64,000 bases of DNA from Raineya sp. (lineage in GTDB: Bacteria > Bacteroidota > Bacteroidia > Cytophagales > Thermonemataceae): contig JALONN010000007.1 in assembly GCA_025454915.1 (NCBI GenBank), positions 124,001 to 188,000 of the forward strand. Reading direction: 5' to 3'. The number at the start of each line of letters is the position of its first letter. Position 1 is the stretch's first letter. The notes beneath the pieces are model-generated. The model was not told the DNA's origin and made no database searches. It saw only the letters and a list, made by a program, of their open reading frames with translations. Positions 16,834-26,642 of the stretch are shown piece after piece. The position numbers and the translations under genes are program-made.

Positions 16834-18018
16834 ATGAAACGTAGAGAATTCTTAAAACAGTCTGCTTTAGCTTCCGTAGGAACATGGCTGATACCTTCTT
16901 TTTTAAAGGCTTTTGATGGACAAAACACAAATTTTGAAGGCAAAAGGTTAATTATTATACAATTATCAGGAGGGAATGATGGGCTAAATACAGTTATCCC
17001 ATTTGAAAATGACATTTATTATAATGCTCGTCCTCGCCTAGCAATACCTAAAGATAGTGTATTGAAACTAAATACAGAACAAGGTTTTCATCCAGCCATG
17101 AGCAAAATGAAACAGCTTTATGATGAAGGTTTACTTTGTATTTTTAATAGCGTAGGCTATCCCAATCCAGATCGTTCTCACTTTAGATCTATGGATATTT
17201 GGCATACAGCTAGTGATAGTCAAGAATATCTTTCAACTGGTTGGATTGGACGTTTTCTTGATACCAATTGTGAGAAGAATTGTAAAGCTTTTTCTGCCAT
17301 AGAATTAGACGATACATTAAGCTTAGCTATGAAAGGAGAAAAAGTAAAAGGTCTTGCTATGCAAAACCCTGAAAAATTTTACAAAATGGCTAAGAATAAA
17401 AAAATAAATGCTAATATCTCTCATCATCACATACACGAAAATGTAGAATACCTTTATAAAACCCTTACTGAAACAGTTTCATCCGCAGAATATATTTATG
17501 AAAAAAATAAAATACAAAAAACAAACTTAGAATATCCACAAAACGAATTTGGACAAAGATTGAAAACAATCTCCCAAATGATTAAGAGTAATCTGGATAT
17601 AGAAATATATTATGCTTCTCTTTCAGGCTTTGATACTCACGTGAATCAGTTGAATACACAAGAAAGATTGCTAGGAATGTATTCTGAAGCAGTTTATAGC
17701 CTTGTCATGGATCTTAAACAAAGTGGTCATTTAGATAATACTCTGATTTTGACCTTCTCTGAATTTGGAAGAAGAGTAGCTCAAAATGCTTCTCTCGGGA
17801 CAGATCATGGAACATCTAATAATTTGTTTATTATTGGAAATTCTTTAACAAAAAAAGGTTTTTATAATCAGGCTCCTAAACTTAACTTGTTAGATGAAGG
17901 AGATTTAAAATATGAAATAGATTTTAGAAATATTTATGCAACTATTTTGAAAAAACAGCTACATACATCCCAACAATCTATTTTAGGAAAAAACTTTGAG
18001 GAGTTATATTTTTTGTGA
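16834..18018 (+). CDS. DUF1501 family protein with Tat-type signal
   Basis: The N-terminus reads MKRREFLKQSALASVG, a twin-arginine signal with the RRxFLK pattern, so the protein is probably exported folded. The body shows sulfatase/alkaline-phosphatase-like landmarks of DUF1501: 'QLSGGNDGLNTVIP', 'HFRSMDIWHTAS', 'GFDTHVNQ', 'TFSEFGRR' and 'GTDHGTSN'. The conserved Asp/His residues look intact. It starts 11 bases after the DUF1800 gene. The pair probably acts together in the periplasm, but the substrate is not known. Confidence 0.92.
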   Translation: MKRREFLKQSALASVGTWLIPSFLKAFDGQNTNFEGKRLIIIQLSGGNDGLNTVIPFENDIYYNARPRLAIPKDSVLKLNTEQGFHPAMSKMKQLYDEGLLCIFNSVGYPNPDRSHFRSMDIWHTASDSQEYLSTGWIGRFLDTNCEKNCKAFSAIELDDTLSLAMKGEKVKGLAMQNPEKFYKMAKNKKINANISHHHIHENVEYLYKTLTETVSSAEYIYEKNKIQKTNLEYPQNEFGQRLKTISQMIKSNLDIEIYYASLSGFDTHVNQLNTQERLLGMYSEAVYSLVMDLKQSGHLDNTLILTFSEFGRRVAQNASLGTDHGTSNNLFIIGNSLTKKGFYNQAPKLNLLDEGDLKYEIDFRNIYATILKKQLHTSQQSILGKNFEELYFL

Positions 18019-18056
18019 AATTTGGTTATTTTTATGCAAAAAATAACTAAAATAAA

Positions 18057-19061
18057 ATGAATATTGGTATTATAGGTTATGGATATTGGGGGAAAAATTT
18101 AGTAAGAAATTTTGTCGCTCAGAAAAATGCCACAGTAAAAACTGTTTTAGACTTTGACTCTAAAAAATTAGAAGCATTAAAAGCAGCTTATCCAAACATT
18201 CACACAACAAGTTCTGTTGAGGAGTTTTTCAATGATGATTCTATTCATGCAATTGTTGTAGCAACACCTGTATCATCTCACTATGAACTAGCTAAAAAAG
18301 GTCTTTTAGCAGGAAAGCATGTATTAATAGAGAAGCCAATGACAGCATCTTATGTTCATGCCAAAGAATTGATGGAAATAGCAGATTCTAAAGGCTTAGT
18401 ATTAATGGTAGATCACACATTTCTATATACAAGTGCAGTAGAAAAAATTAAAGAGTTGATAGATCATGGTGAATTAGGAGAAATTAGATATATAGATTCT
18501 ACACGTATCAATTTGGGACTTTTTCAGCCTGATGTTAATGTTCTTTGGGATTTGGCTGCTCATGATATATCTATTTGCAATTATTTACTCAATGAATATC
18601 CAGTTTCTCTTCAAGCTACAGGTATTTCACATACAAACAATGACATAGAAAATATAGCTTATCTAACTTTAAAATATGCATCTAATAAAATAGCTCATTT
18701 TAATTGTTCTTGGAGTTCCCCTGTAAAAGTACGTCAAATGTTAATAGGAGGAGATAAAAAAATGATAGTTTGGAATGATTTGGAAGCTACTGAAAAAATA
18801 AAAGTTTATGATACAGGTTATGACATGAAATCAGATGAAGATAAAACTAAAATTTTAGTAGATTATAGGGTTGGAGATATCTATGTTCCCAAACTAAATA
18901 ATACAGAGGCATTATATTCAATGGCGAGTGATTTTATAGATAGTATTCAAAAACAAAAACAACCAAAAGCATCAGCAAGTATTGGTGCAGAGGTAGTAAA
19001 AATTTTAGAAGGTTCTCAAAAATATATTAAACAGCTAAATGACACTAATTCTATTATTTAG
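18057..19061 (+). CDS. Gfo/Idh/MocA family NAD-dependent oxidoreductase
   Basis: A Rossmann N-terminus (GIIGYGYWGKNLVR) and the family's 'EKPMT' motif (catalytic Lys ~95) precede the C-terminal alpha/beta domain with 'DLAAHDI'. Such enzymes oxidise or reduce sugar carbons; the WbpB/WlbA type oxidises UDP-sugar C3 before an aminotransferase acts. It is the first gene of the glycan cluster on the forward strand, 38 bases after the DUF1501 gene. The DegT aminotransferase and hexapeptide acyltransferase downstream fit a 3-amino-sugar route, which is inference. Confidence 0.9.
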   Translation: MNIGIIGYGYWGKNLVRNFVAQKNATVKTVLDFDSKKLEALKAAYPNIHTTSSVEEFFNDDSIHAIVVATPVSSHYELAKKGLLAGKHVLIEKPMTASYVHAKELMEIADSKGLVLMVDHTFLYTSAVEKIKELIDHGELGEIRYIDSTRINLGLFQPDVNVLWDLAAHDISICNYLLNEYPVSLQATGISHTNNDIENIAYLTLKYASNKIAHFNCSWSSPVKVRQMLIGGDKKMIVWNDLEATEKIKVYDTGYDMKSDEDKTKILVDYRVGDIYVPKLNNTEALYSMASDFIDSIQKQKQPKASASIGAEVVKILEGSQKYIKQLNDTNSII

Positions 19062-19109
19062 TAAAATAATCTCTTAAGTAATAAAAGTATTTTTATATTA
19101 ACAATACTT

Positions 19110-21035
19110 ATGTATCTCTTCATATATCATTATTTTGTATCATTATTTTGTATTCTGATTTTTTGGCTAATTGGATATGTAATTTCTCGCCACATATTAA
19201 AAATAAAAGAAAAAATTAATTATAGCTACTTGTTTTTTAATATTTTTATAGGAATAAACATATTTACTATATTCAATGCGATTTTCTATACTAATGGGAA
19301 AACAATTTTTTCTTTGTCATTAGTATTTCTACCATTTTTTTATTGGGTATATGTAAAAAAGAATAAGCAAAAAAATGATAATATATCACTTATAGACAAT
19401 AGTAAAAGTTTATATATACTATTTAATAGTATATGCTTTTTTACAATTATCTTTACTATCCGGTTTTTTGATATATACTATTCTAATATTAATATGTTTG
19501 TATTCATACATCCAGACTATTTAACTTATGGACGAACTGGATACTGGTTACAACATACAGGAATAGAGCATTTCTTGGCAAATCCTATAAGCTATCCTAC
19601 AGGAGTAGCACCATATCATTATTTTGACAATTGGTTAAATGTGGGAATAGCTGCAATAGGAAATATTAATTATTCTGTTTCGTGGGTCTTAATTACATTC
19701 TCAATTATTACATTTAGTGTTTGGTTAGGTTTTTGTTCAATTTTAAATTATATTAATTTTAAAAAAAATACGATTCTACCTATAGTAGCTTTTATAGGAA
19801 TAGGAATATGTGGAATCTACATTCATGAAGTTTATGAAAAAGTAACATTTCTTAAAAGTATTGTAAACTTATTGCAAAATATATGGATATATCCTAAGCT
19901 ATCCATTATATATTTATACTTATGTGCAACTCTAATATTTTTTTTACAAGAAAAACATAAATACGCATACTTAGTTTTAACCTTTCTAACTTTAGTATAT
20001 ACAACAACAGCACCATCTATTTTCTGCTCATTAGGGATTATACTATGTATATTGCTAATGCAACGAAAATTAAACGATTTTTGGTTTTTACTATCTTTAA
20101 TTATTGTTTCTTCTTGTAGTTTATGGGGCTTTTATCAGATATTTAAGATACCCTCAGAGTCAAATGCATATTCTACTGGCTTTTTTGAGAAGTTAAAAAT
20201 AACTCAGCATATTTTTATTGATAAATCTATTTATATATTAGTATTATATGCTCCACTGTTTATTTTTATTTTATTTTTTAAGAAAAAAGCTCTTTTATTT
20301 GTTAAAAATAACACTTATATATGGTTAGTGTTCTTAATACCCATTTTTGCTTTAGGATGTTCATCAATTTTTACAGATAACATAGATGCTCATCAAATTT
20401 TTGAAAATATATCTTTTCCTATACTTAATATATTGGCATTTATTATATTAGCTATTTTTGTTGAAAATAAAAAGATATGGGTATCTTTATTGATTTCTGG
20501 TGTGATAATTATAAATTTTTCATATATATATACATACAATGATACATTTCCTCATTTAAATCAAACTAGTAAATTGAAAGAGCTGTATGAAGCTCTAAAA
20601 AATAAAAATCATATAGGAGTTTCTTTTAGAGATGTAACAAAATATGAAAATGTTCTTTTGAAAAATACTAATTGGAATATGGCTGGAAGCTATATTTCAA
20701 CAATGTTCTCAGATTTTTTTGTTGTAGAGTTAAATGTTCATCAGACTCCCATAAAAGCTAATTCAAAATATCATGAAAATGAGTCTATTATAATGAAAAA
20801 TGCCCCTTTTTATAAGTATGTAGAAGAGCAAAAGAAAAAAAGAAAATTTATATCAATAGAAAAAAGCCAAATTAATTTCATTCAGGATTATAAAGTTGAT
20901 TTTATAATCACTGATAAAGAATATAAAATACCAAATTCCTTAAATATATTGGTAAAATACCAAATTGATTTTGAAAACGACAAATACCTTTTTATTAATA
21001 GAGATAATATTAAGAATAATGTCATCTCTAATTAA
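19110..21035 (+). CDS. GT-C-like polytopic membrane protein (paralogue 1)
   Basis: The 641-residue protein has about 13 membrane segments in the first ~470 residues and a soluble C-terminal domain of ~160 residues. An early loop contains 'HPDYLTYGRTGYWL' and then 'PYHYFDNW' (~170), motifs that reappear in its downstream neighbour. The acidic loop after the first membrane segments recalls GT-C glycosyltransferases or O-antigen polymerases. I cannot assign a family. The coding sequence is markedly AT-rich compared with the flanking sugar genes. Its place in the cluster suggests polymerisation or transfer of a lipid-linked glycan. Confidence 0.7.
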   Translation: MYLFIYHYFVSLFCILIFWLIGYVISRHILKIKEKINYSYLFFNIFIGINIFTIFNAIFYTNGKTIFSLSLVFLPFFYWVYVKKNKQKNDNISLIDNSKSLYILFNSICFFTIIFTIRFFDIYYSNINMFVFIHPDYLTYGRTGYWLQHTGIEHFLANPISYPTGVAPYHYFDNWLNVGIAAIGNINYSVSWVLITFSIITFSVWLGFCSILNYINFKKNTILPIVAFIGIGICGIYIHEVYEKVTFLKSIVNLLQNIWIYPKLSIIYLYLCATLIFFLQEKHKYAYLVLTFLTLVYTTTAPSIFCSLGIILCILLMQRKLNDFWFLLSLIIVSSCSLWGFYQIFKIPSESNAYSTGFFEKLKITQHIFIDKSIYILVLYAPLFIFILFFKKKALLFVKNNTYIWLVFLIPIFALGCSSIFTDNIDAHQIFENISFPILNILAFIILAIFVENKKIWVSLLISGVIIINFSYIYTYNDTFPHLNQTSKLKELYEALKNKNHIGVSFRDVTKYENVLLKNTNWNMAGSYISTMFSDFFVVELNVHQTPIKANSKYHENESIIMKNAPFYKYVEEQKKKRKFISIEKSQINFIQDYKVDFIITDKEYKIPNSLNILVKYQIDFENDKYLFINRDNIKNNVISN

Positions 21036-21066
21036 AAAGTGAATAATTTTCCCCAATTTCAAAAAT

Positions 21067-22998
21067 ATGCAAATGAGTATTTTAAAAGGTTATTTTATCT
21101 ACATAACTTTTATAATATTAATATACACATTGGGTCAATTTCTAAATATTTTTTTTAAGGAAAAATATGAGAATAATACTTATAAAAACATTTTCTCTAA
21201 TTTTTATTTAGGAACATTTCTTCTAGTCATTTTATTTGCTTTATATCAAACAAGTTTTAGAACTATATTTGTACTTGTACCTATTCTCTTAATGGTATAT
21301 TTAATTCTTTTTCAGAAAAGAAATCAATATAATATTGAATTTAATTTTAAAGAATTAATACATAAGATAGCTCTTAAAAAATTGTTTTTACTAGTATCTA
21401 TATTTACATTATTTTATTTCTTTCAATATTATATTTTATTTGGAAATTTTACTGGAGAAATCCCTAAATACATTCCTAATGCTGATTACATAAGCTATGC
21501 AAGAATCAGTGAATATCTTGTATTAACAGGTAAAGAAAATATTTGGCAAGTTCATAATTTAATTTTAGATGATTATCATGGTACAACACCATATCATTAC
21601 TTTAATGAATGGATTGTTGCTTTTTTGATAAAAACAACCAATCAAAAAAGTATTTTTTTGCAAGAAATAATTTTAAATTCTTTTTTATTGGGTTTAATAG
21701 TATTGGGTTTTTTATCATTAATGGAGCATTTTAACAATAATATAAGGATTGTAGATATAGTAGTATGTGTGTTATTTATATTTTTTAAATTCATCCTTAC
21801 CATTCAATTCCTTACAAACATAGAATATTTTTCCGTTAATAGTTTTTCTATACCCAAGATAAGCATATTGTATATTATGTTAATATTTTCATTTTTATTT
21901 TTTTTACAAAAAAAACAGATAGAAGGAAGTTTTAACTTGTTGCTTATACCAATAGCATATTTTACAGCTACTCCAGCAATTTTGATGAGTACAGTTATTC
22001 TTGGAGTGTTGGGCATTATAAATAAAAAGAAAAAGGCTATAAGGAGTTTTCTATTGCCTTTTCTACTATTTGGCTTGATTATTTGTTTTTATCAACTTAC
22101 GGGAAATACATTGAAGTCTGTTCATCATGAATTTACAGATGTTGCGAAATACTTAAAAATAGGAATTAATATAATGGGGGGGACATTTTTACAAGTCTTG
22201 ATTTTAAGTATACCTTTTATATTATTTCTTGGATTATTGATATATTTGAAAAAAATTACTTTTAAAAAATATATTTTGGATTTAAGTCCCATTTTAGTAC
22301 CATCATTTATTATTGTTGCTTCTGCAGGGGTAAGTTGGGCACTATTTAATCCTTTAATAGATTCAGTACAGTTATTTCACAATATAGGAATAACCACACT
22401 AAACATAGTGTTTATCATATGTTTTTTACATATATTATCAGTAGAAAATAAAAAAATATGGGGATATATAATGACTTTTATGATTCTATCTCTTTGTTTA
22501 TTCCAAACAAATTTTAAAAAGTATTCTAAACAATTCTATAGTGAACAGTACTTAAATAATATTCAATATTATTTTAAAAAAGATTCTTTAAACCCAATAG
22601 GAGCTTCTTTATTTGGAGAAGAAGATTATAAAGCTGAAAATTCTAGTTATTATATTAATCACAAATTTTCTGCAAATACCAATGTTTCAGTATTAGGAGC
22701 AAATCTTAAGTATATTGCCAATAATTTTAACACAATATGTTTGTCTGTTCATGATATACCTAATAAAAATGATAAATTTGTAACCAAAATGATTGATATA
22801 TCATGCTTCAATAAATATTCTCAAAAAATAAATAGTAAGAATATAGTTGAGACAAGAAAAAAATTTATTAAAGATTATAAAATAAACTATATTGTTGCTT
22901 CAAAGTTTGCAAATATAGATTTTTTAAGAGAAAATATAAAAACGATTATTGTGGATGAAAACACGCAAGAAAAGTTCATAATATTAAAAGCCCAATAA
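21067..22998 (+). CDS. GT-C-like polytopic membrane protein (paralogue 2)
   Basis: This 643-residue protein has the same architecture as the preceding gene: about 13 membrane segments, then a C-terminal soluble part. It shares 'NADYISYARISEYL' and 'TTPYHYFNEW' in the equivalent loop, so the two are diverged tandem paralogues. The gene starts 31 bases after its neighbour and ends 4 bases before the aminotransferase gene, which implies one operon. It is equally AT-rich. The likely role, by context only, is membrane-embedded sugar transfer or polymerisation. Confidence 0.7.
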   Translation: MQMSILKGYFIYITFIILIYTLGQFLNIFFKEKYENNTYKNIFSNFYLGTFLLVILFALYQTSFRTIFVLVPILLMVYLILFQKRNQYNIEFNFKELIHKIALKKLFLLVSIFTLFYFFQYYILFGNFTGEIPKYIPNADYISYARISEYLVLTGKENIWQVHNLILDDYHGTTPYHYFNEWIVAFLIKTTNQKSIFLQEIILNSFLLGLIVLGFLSLMEHFNNNIRIVDIVVCVLFIFFKFILTIQFLTNIEYFSVNSFSIPKISILYIMLIFSFLFFLQKKQIEGSFNLLLIPIAYFTATPAILMSTVILGVLGIINKKKKAIRSFLLPFLLFGLIICFYQLTGNTLKSVHHEFTDVAKYLKIGINIMGGTFLQVLILSIPFILFLGLLIYLKKITFKKYILDLSPILVPSFIIVASAGVSWALFNPLIDSVQLFHNIGITTLNIVFIICFLHILSVENKKIWGYIMTFMILSLCLFQTNFKKYSKQFYSEQYLNNIQYYFKKDSLNPIGASLFGEEDYKAENSSYYINHKFSANTNVSVLGANLKYIANNFNTICLSVHDIPNKNDKFVTKMIDISCFNKYSQKINSKNIVETRKKFIKDYKINYIVASKFANIDFLRENIKTIIVDENTQEKFIILKAQ

Positions 22999-23002
22999 AT
23001 AT

Positions 23003-24097
23003 ATGAAAATCCAATTCTTAGACCTTAAAAAACAATATACACAAATTAAAAATGAAGTATTGCCTAAAATTGAACAGGTATTAGAAGATACAGCCTTTTC
23101 TGGAGGGAAATATGTTGAAGAGTTTGAAGATGGTTTTGCAAAATATTGTGAAACTAACTATTCTGTTGCTGTTAATAATGGTACCTCTGCATTACATTTA
23201 GCTATGTTAGCATTAGGTATAGGAGAAGGAGATGAGGTAATAGTGCCTGCAAACACATTTGTGGCAACAGCTTGGGGTGTTTCTTACGCTAATGCAACAC
23301 CTGTTTTTGTAGATTGTAACCCTGATACATGGGAAATAGATGTTACAAAAATTGAGGAAAAAATTACTCCAAAAACAAAAGCAGTTGCAGGAGTTCACTT
23401 ATATGGACAACCATTCGATATAGATGCTGTAAAAGAATTATGTGAAAAACATAATTTATTTCTAATAGAAGATGCTGCTCAGGCTCATGGAGCATATTAT
23501 AAAGGAAAAAGGATTGGTCAATTTGGTGAAATGGCATGTTTTAGCTTTTATCCTGGTAAAAATCTAGGAACTTATGGTGAAGGAGGAGGAATTACTACAA
23601 ATAATGAAAAATATTTTAAACATCTGCAAAGTCTTAGAAATCATGGTTCAGTAGTGCGTTACTATCATGATGAAATAGGATATAATATGCGAATGGGAGG
23701 AATAGAAGGGGCTGTTTTAAGTGTGAAATTAAAATATTTAGATAATTGGAATAATCGTAGAAAAGAAATTGCGAAGATGTATCAGAAAGGGATTACAAAC
23801 ACAAAAATTAAAATGCAAGTCCAACCTGATTTTACGGATTCTGTTTATCATTTGTTTGTAATTACAACAGAAAATAGGAATGAATTACAGCGATTCTTAA
23901 ATGAACAAGGTATTTTTCCTGGTATGCACTACCCTGTACCCTGCCATTTACAGAAAGCTTACGTTCATTTAGGGTATAAAAAAGGAGATTACCCCAATGC
24001 TGAATATCTAGCAGAACATTGTTTGTCACTGCCTATGTATGCAGAGCTTACAAATGAAGAAGTGAACTATATCATTGAAAAAATAAATCAATATTAA
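23003..24097 (+). CDS. DegT/DnrJ/EryC1/StrS family sugar aminotransferase
   Basis: This PLP-dependent enzyme transfers an amino group to a keto-sugar nucleotide. Visible landmarks are 'NNGTSALHLAMLALGIGEGDEVI', 'EDAAQAHGA' (PLP-binding Asp) and the Schiff-base Lys in 'SFYPGKNLG', with Gly-rich 'EGGGI' after it. The sequence resembles the FdtB/WecE/WbpE type that acts at C3 or C4. Full length is 364 residues. The stop codon overlaps the next start by one base (TAATG), which suggests translational coupling with the acyltransferase. The exact sugar is not determined. Confidence 0.94.
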   Translation: MKIQFLDLKKQYTQIKNEVLPKIEQVLEDTAFSGGKYVEEFEDGFAKYCETNYSVAVNNGTSALHLAMLALGIGEGDEVIVPANTFVATAWGVSYANATPVFVDCNPDTWEIDVTKIEEKITPKTKAVAGVHLYGQPFDIDAVKELCEKHNLFLIEDAAQAHGAYYKGKRIGQFGEMACFSFYPGKNLGTYGEGGGITTNNEKYFKHLQSLRNHGSVVRYYHDEIGYNMRMGGIEGAVLSVKLKYLDNWNNRRKEIAKMYQKGITNTKIKMQVQPDFTDSVYHLFVITTENRNELQRFLNEQGIFPGMHYPVPCHLQKAYVHLGYKKGDYPNAEYLAEHCLSLPMYAELTNEEVNYIIEKINQY

Positions 24098-24720
24098 TGA
24101 AAATGCAGATTTTACTATTTCCGTTTGGGGGCAATAGTATGGAAGCTCTGGATTGCCTAGATGATGAATTTGAAGTTTTAGGATTTGTAGATGAAAATTT
24201 AAAAAAAATAGGAACTACTTATTTAGGATTTCAAGTATTTGATAGAACAGCATTTGACACGTTTCCAAATGCTAAAGTTTTAGCTTGTGTGGGTAGTCCT
24301 AATAATTTCCAAGAAAGAAAAGATATTATTAATAATCTAAACTTACCTCAAGAAAGGTTTATTAGTGTGATTCATCCAACAGCTCAAATCTCGAAATATG
24401 CAAAAATAGGTAATAATTGTCTAATCATGGCAGGGGTAGTGATTACTCATAATGCCCAAATAGGAGATAATGTAATTATTTTACCCAATAGTGTTATCCA
24501 TCATGATACAAAAATAGGCAATAGTACTTGTATAGGATCAAATGTCGTCATTGCTGGTTTTTGTGACATTGGTGAGAGTTGCTATATTGGAAGTGGTACT
24601 AATATAATTAATAATACAACTATTGGAGAGAAAACAATGATAGGTTTGGGGACAAACGTAACAAGTAGCTTTGGTAATCGTAAAAAAATTGTGGGAAATC
24701 CAGCAAGAGAAATTACTTAG
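24097..24720 (+). CDS. PglD/NeuD-like sugar O/N-acyltransferase
   Basis: A small N-terminal nucleotide-sugar-binding alpha/beta domain (~1-85) is followed by a left-handed beta-helix of hexapeptide repeats ('IGNNCLIMAGVVI', 'IGDNVIILPNSVI', 'IGNSTCIG') with the catalytic His in 'VITHNAQIG'/'VIHHDTKIG'. The PglD type acetylates the amino group installed by a DegT aminotransferase, which is exactly the upstream gene, with a 1-base overlap. An alternative start is the ATG at 24103. The pathway assignment is inference from context. Confidence 0.88.
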   Translation: MKMQILLFPFGGNSMEALDCLDDEFEVLGFVDENLKKIGTTYLGFQVFDRTAFDTFPNAKVLACVGSPNNFQERKDIINNLNLPQERFISVIHPTAQISKYAKIGNNCLIMAGVVITHNAQIGDNVIILPNSVIHHDTKIGNSTCIGSNVVIAGFCDIGESCYIGSGTNIINNTTIGEKTMIGLGTNVTSSFGNRKKIVGNPAREIT

Positions 24721-24762
24721 AAAGTATTATTAAAAAAAATCCTTGTTAAATTTTTATATATT

Positions 24763-25686
24763 ATGGAAAATATAATATGTAGTATTCATGATGTCTCTAA
24801 TGAAGCTTTGATTCCTAAGTCAGCAAGAATCATATGTGAGAAATTGACTATAACAAGAGGTGTTGTTATAGGTGAAAATGTATCTATCAAAGCAAGAGAA
24901 GTCTATATAGGAGATCAAAGTTTTATTGGTGATTTTACAAATATTCATTTAGGAGGAGATTTACATATTGGAGAATATACAAAAATTCATAAATATGGAC
25001 TTTTAAATGGGAAAAAAAGTATAAATATTGGTCATAACTGTTGGATTGGGCAAAATTGTATTTTAAATGGGGAAGAGAATTTGATGATTGGTAACAATGT
25101 TGGAATAGGAACTTACTCAAGTATTTGGACTCATGGATACTTTGGAGAATTAATAGAGGGATGCAATTATTACAGTGTGAAACCTACAATAATTGAAGAT
25201 GATGTATGGTTAGTAGGATCATATAATACAGTTTTTCCAGGTGTAAAAATTGGGAAAAAAGCTGTTATTATGGGAACATCTGTAATTACTAAAAATATAG
25301 AATCAGGTAAAACTTTTAGTGGAAATCCTGCAATTGATATTACAGATAAAATAAAACAACCTTATATTCCTATTACACTTGATGAAAAAAAATATATTAT
25401 AAAAGCATATTTAACTAAATATTTTACTGAAAACAAATACAACTTTACTGAATTAATAGATGAAATTCAGGTTGATGGCCTAGGTATTATAAAATTTAAA
25501 TATGATGAAAATTACTCTAAAAATGAATCAGTGGCAATCTTTGATAATATTCCTACTTTTATGAATGTGGAAGCTACTTTATTTTGTCTTGAATCAAAGA
25601 GATATAATAAGAAAAATTCTAAGTTAGAAATTATGCTTAGAAAAATACTGAATTCTGTAGTAGCTAGATTTCTACCATTAAGCTAA
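24763..25686 (+). CDS. Hexapeptide-repeat (left-handed beta-helix) acyltransferase
   Basis: The first ~200 residues form a left-handed beta-helix with repeated isoleucine-Gly turns ('IGDQSFIGDF', 'IGHNCWIGQN', 'IGNNVGIGTY'), a His in 'IWTHGYFGE' and the typical closing coil 'FSGNPAIDI'. The last ~100 residues are an extra, mostly beta domain I do not recognise. Such enzymes transfer acetyl or other acyl groups to sugars. It stands second among the acyltransferases of the cluster, 42 bases after the first. The C-terminal extension is unusual for this family. Confidence 0.82.
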   Translation: MENIICSIHDVSNEALIPKSARIICEKLTITRGVVIGENVSIKAREVYIGDQSFIGDFTNIHLGGDLHIGEYTKIHKYGLLNGKKSINIGHNCWIGQNCILNGEENLMIGNNVGIGTYSSIWTHGYFGELIEGCNYYSVKPTIIEDDVWLVGSYNTVFPGVKIGKKAVIMGTSVITKNIESGKTFSGNPAIDITDKIKQPYIPITLDEKKYIIKAYLTKYFTENKYNFTELIDEIQVDGLGIIKFKYDENYSKNESVAIFDNIPTFMNVEATLFCLESKRYNKKNSKLEIMLRKILNSVVARFLPLS

Positions 25687-25712
25687 ATAGATATTTTATT
25701 GATTGAATCAAA

Positions 25713-26642
25713 ATGACGAATATTTCTATATTAATTCCCTTTCTGAATGAATCAGAAAATATTCTATTTCTTATAAACTCTTTGAAGAATTTTTGTAGCA
25801 CAAATCATCAATTAAAAATAGAAGTTATTTTTATTGATGATGGTTCAAAGGATAATTCTTGTGACTTATTGCAAAATGCGTCTATTCATAATTTTGAAGC
25901 AAAAATCATAAAATTTTCTCAAAACTTTGGTTCTCATGCAGCTTTGAGAGCTGGGATTTATCATGCTAAAGGTACGTATATTACGTTTATGTATGCTGAT
26001 TTACAAGACCCATTAGAACTTATAAATCAGTTATATGATGAGATTCAAAAAGATAATAAAGAAATAGTTTGGGCAGTAAGGGATGAAAAACAAAATTGGT
26101 TTTCAGGATTTTATGCAAAATTAATGCAACGCTTTGCTGTTAAAAGTTTTCCTGAGAATGGTTTTGATATAGTAATGTTTAGTCAAAAAGTACAAAAACA
26201 ACTCAATCAAAATATAGAATCAAATTCTTCTATATTTTTACAAATCCTGACATTGGGTTTCAAACAGACGACAATTCAATATCAAAAACAACCCAGAAAA
26301 GCGGGGAAATCAAAATGGACACTCAATAAAAAAATAAAGTTAATAATAGATTCTTTTGTAGCTTTTTCGTTTTTTCCTATTAGGTTAGTGAGTGTAGTAG
26401 GTATTATTTTGTTTATGATAGGATTTTTATTTGCAATCTACTTAATAAGTAGAAAATTGATACTAGATGATATTAAAGAAGGTTGGACAGCTTTAGCATC
26501 TATTCTTATGATTGGATTTGGAATTACAAATATATCACTTGGAATCATTGCTGAATACCTATGGCGAACTTTGGATGCAAGTAGAAAAAGACCTGTTTTT
26601 ATTATAGATGAAATTGTAGAAATAAATCAAAATGAAATATGA
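25713..26642 (+). CDS. GT2 family polyprenyl-phosphate glycosyltransferase (GtrB/DPM-like)
   Basis: The GT-A domain begins 'ISILIPFLNESEN' and has the nucleotide-binding 'IFIDDGSKDNS', 'NFGSHAALRAG' and the metal-binding 'YADLQDP'. Two C-terminal membrane segments (~220-245 and ~262-285) match the GtrB/ArnC/DPM1 family, which loads a sugar onto undecaprenyl or dolichyl phosphate. Such lipid-linked sugars are donors for GT-C enzymes, and the two membrane proteins at 19.1-23.0 kb could use them. The gene overlaps the next by four bases (ATGA). Confidence 0.92.
   Translation: MTNISILIPFLNESENILFLINSLKNFCSTNHQLKIEVIFIDDGSKDNSCDLLQNASIHNFEAKIIKFSQNFGSHAALRAGIYHAKGTYITFMYADLQDPLELINQLYDEIQKDNKEIVWAVRDEKQNWFSGFYAKLMQRFAVKSFPENGFDIVMFSQKVQKQLNQNIESNSSIFLQILTLGFKQTTIQYQKQPRKAGKSKWTLNKKIKLIIDSFVAFSFFPIRLVSVVGIILFMIGFLFAIYLISRKLILDDIKEGWTALASILMIGFGITNISLGIIAEYLWRTLDASRKRPVFIIDEIVEINQNEI

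Noticed and set aside
18025..18047. AT-only inverted repeat before the Gfo/Idh gene considered as a terminator
   Set aside because: The arms GTTATTTTT/AAAAATAAC contain one G-C pair each and would form a weak hairpin, so I do not call it.
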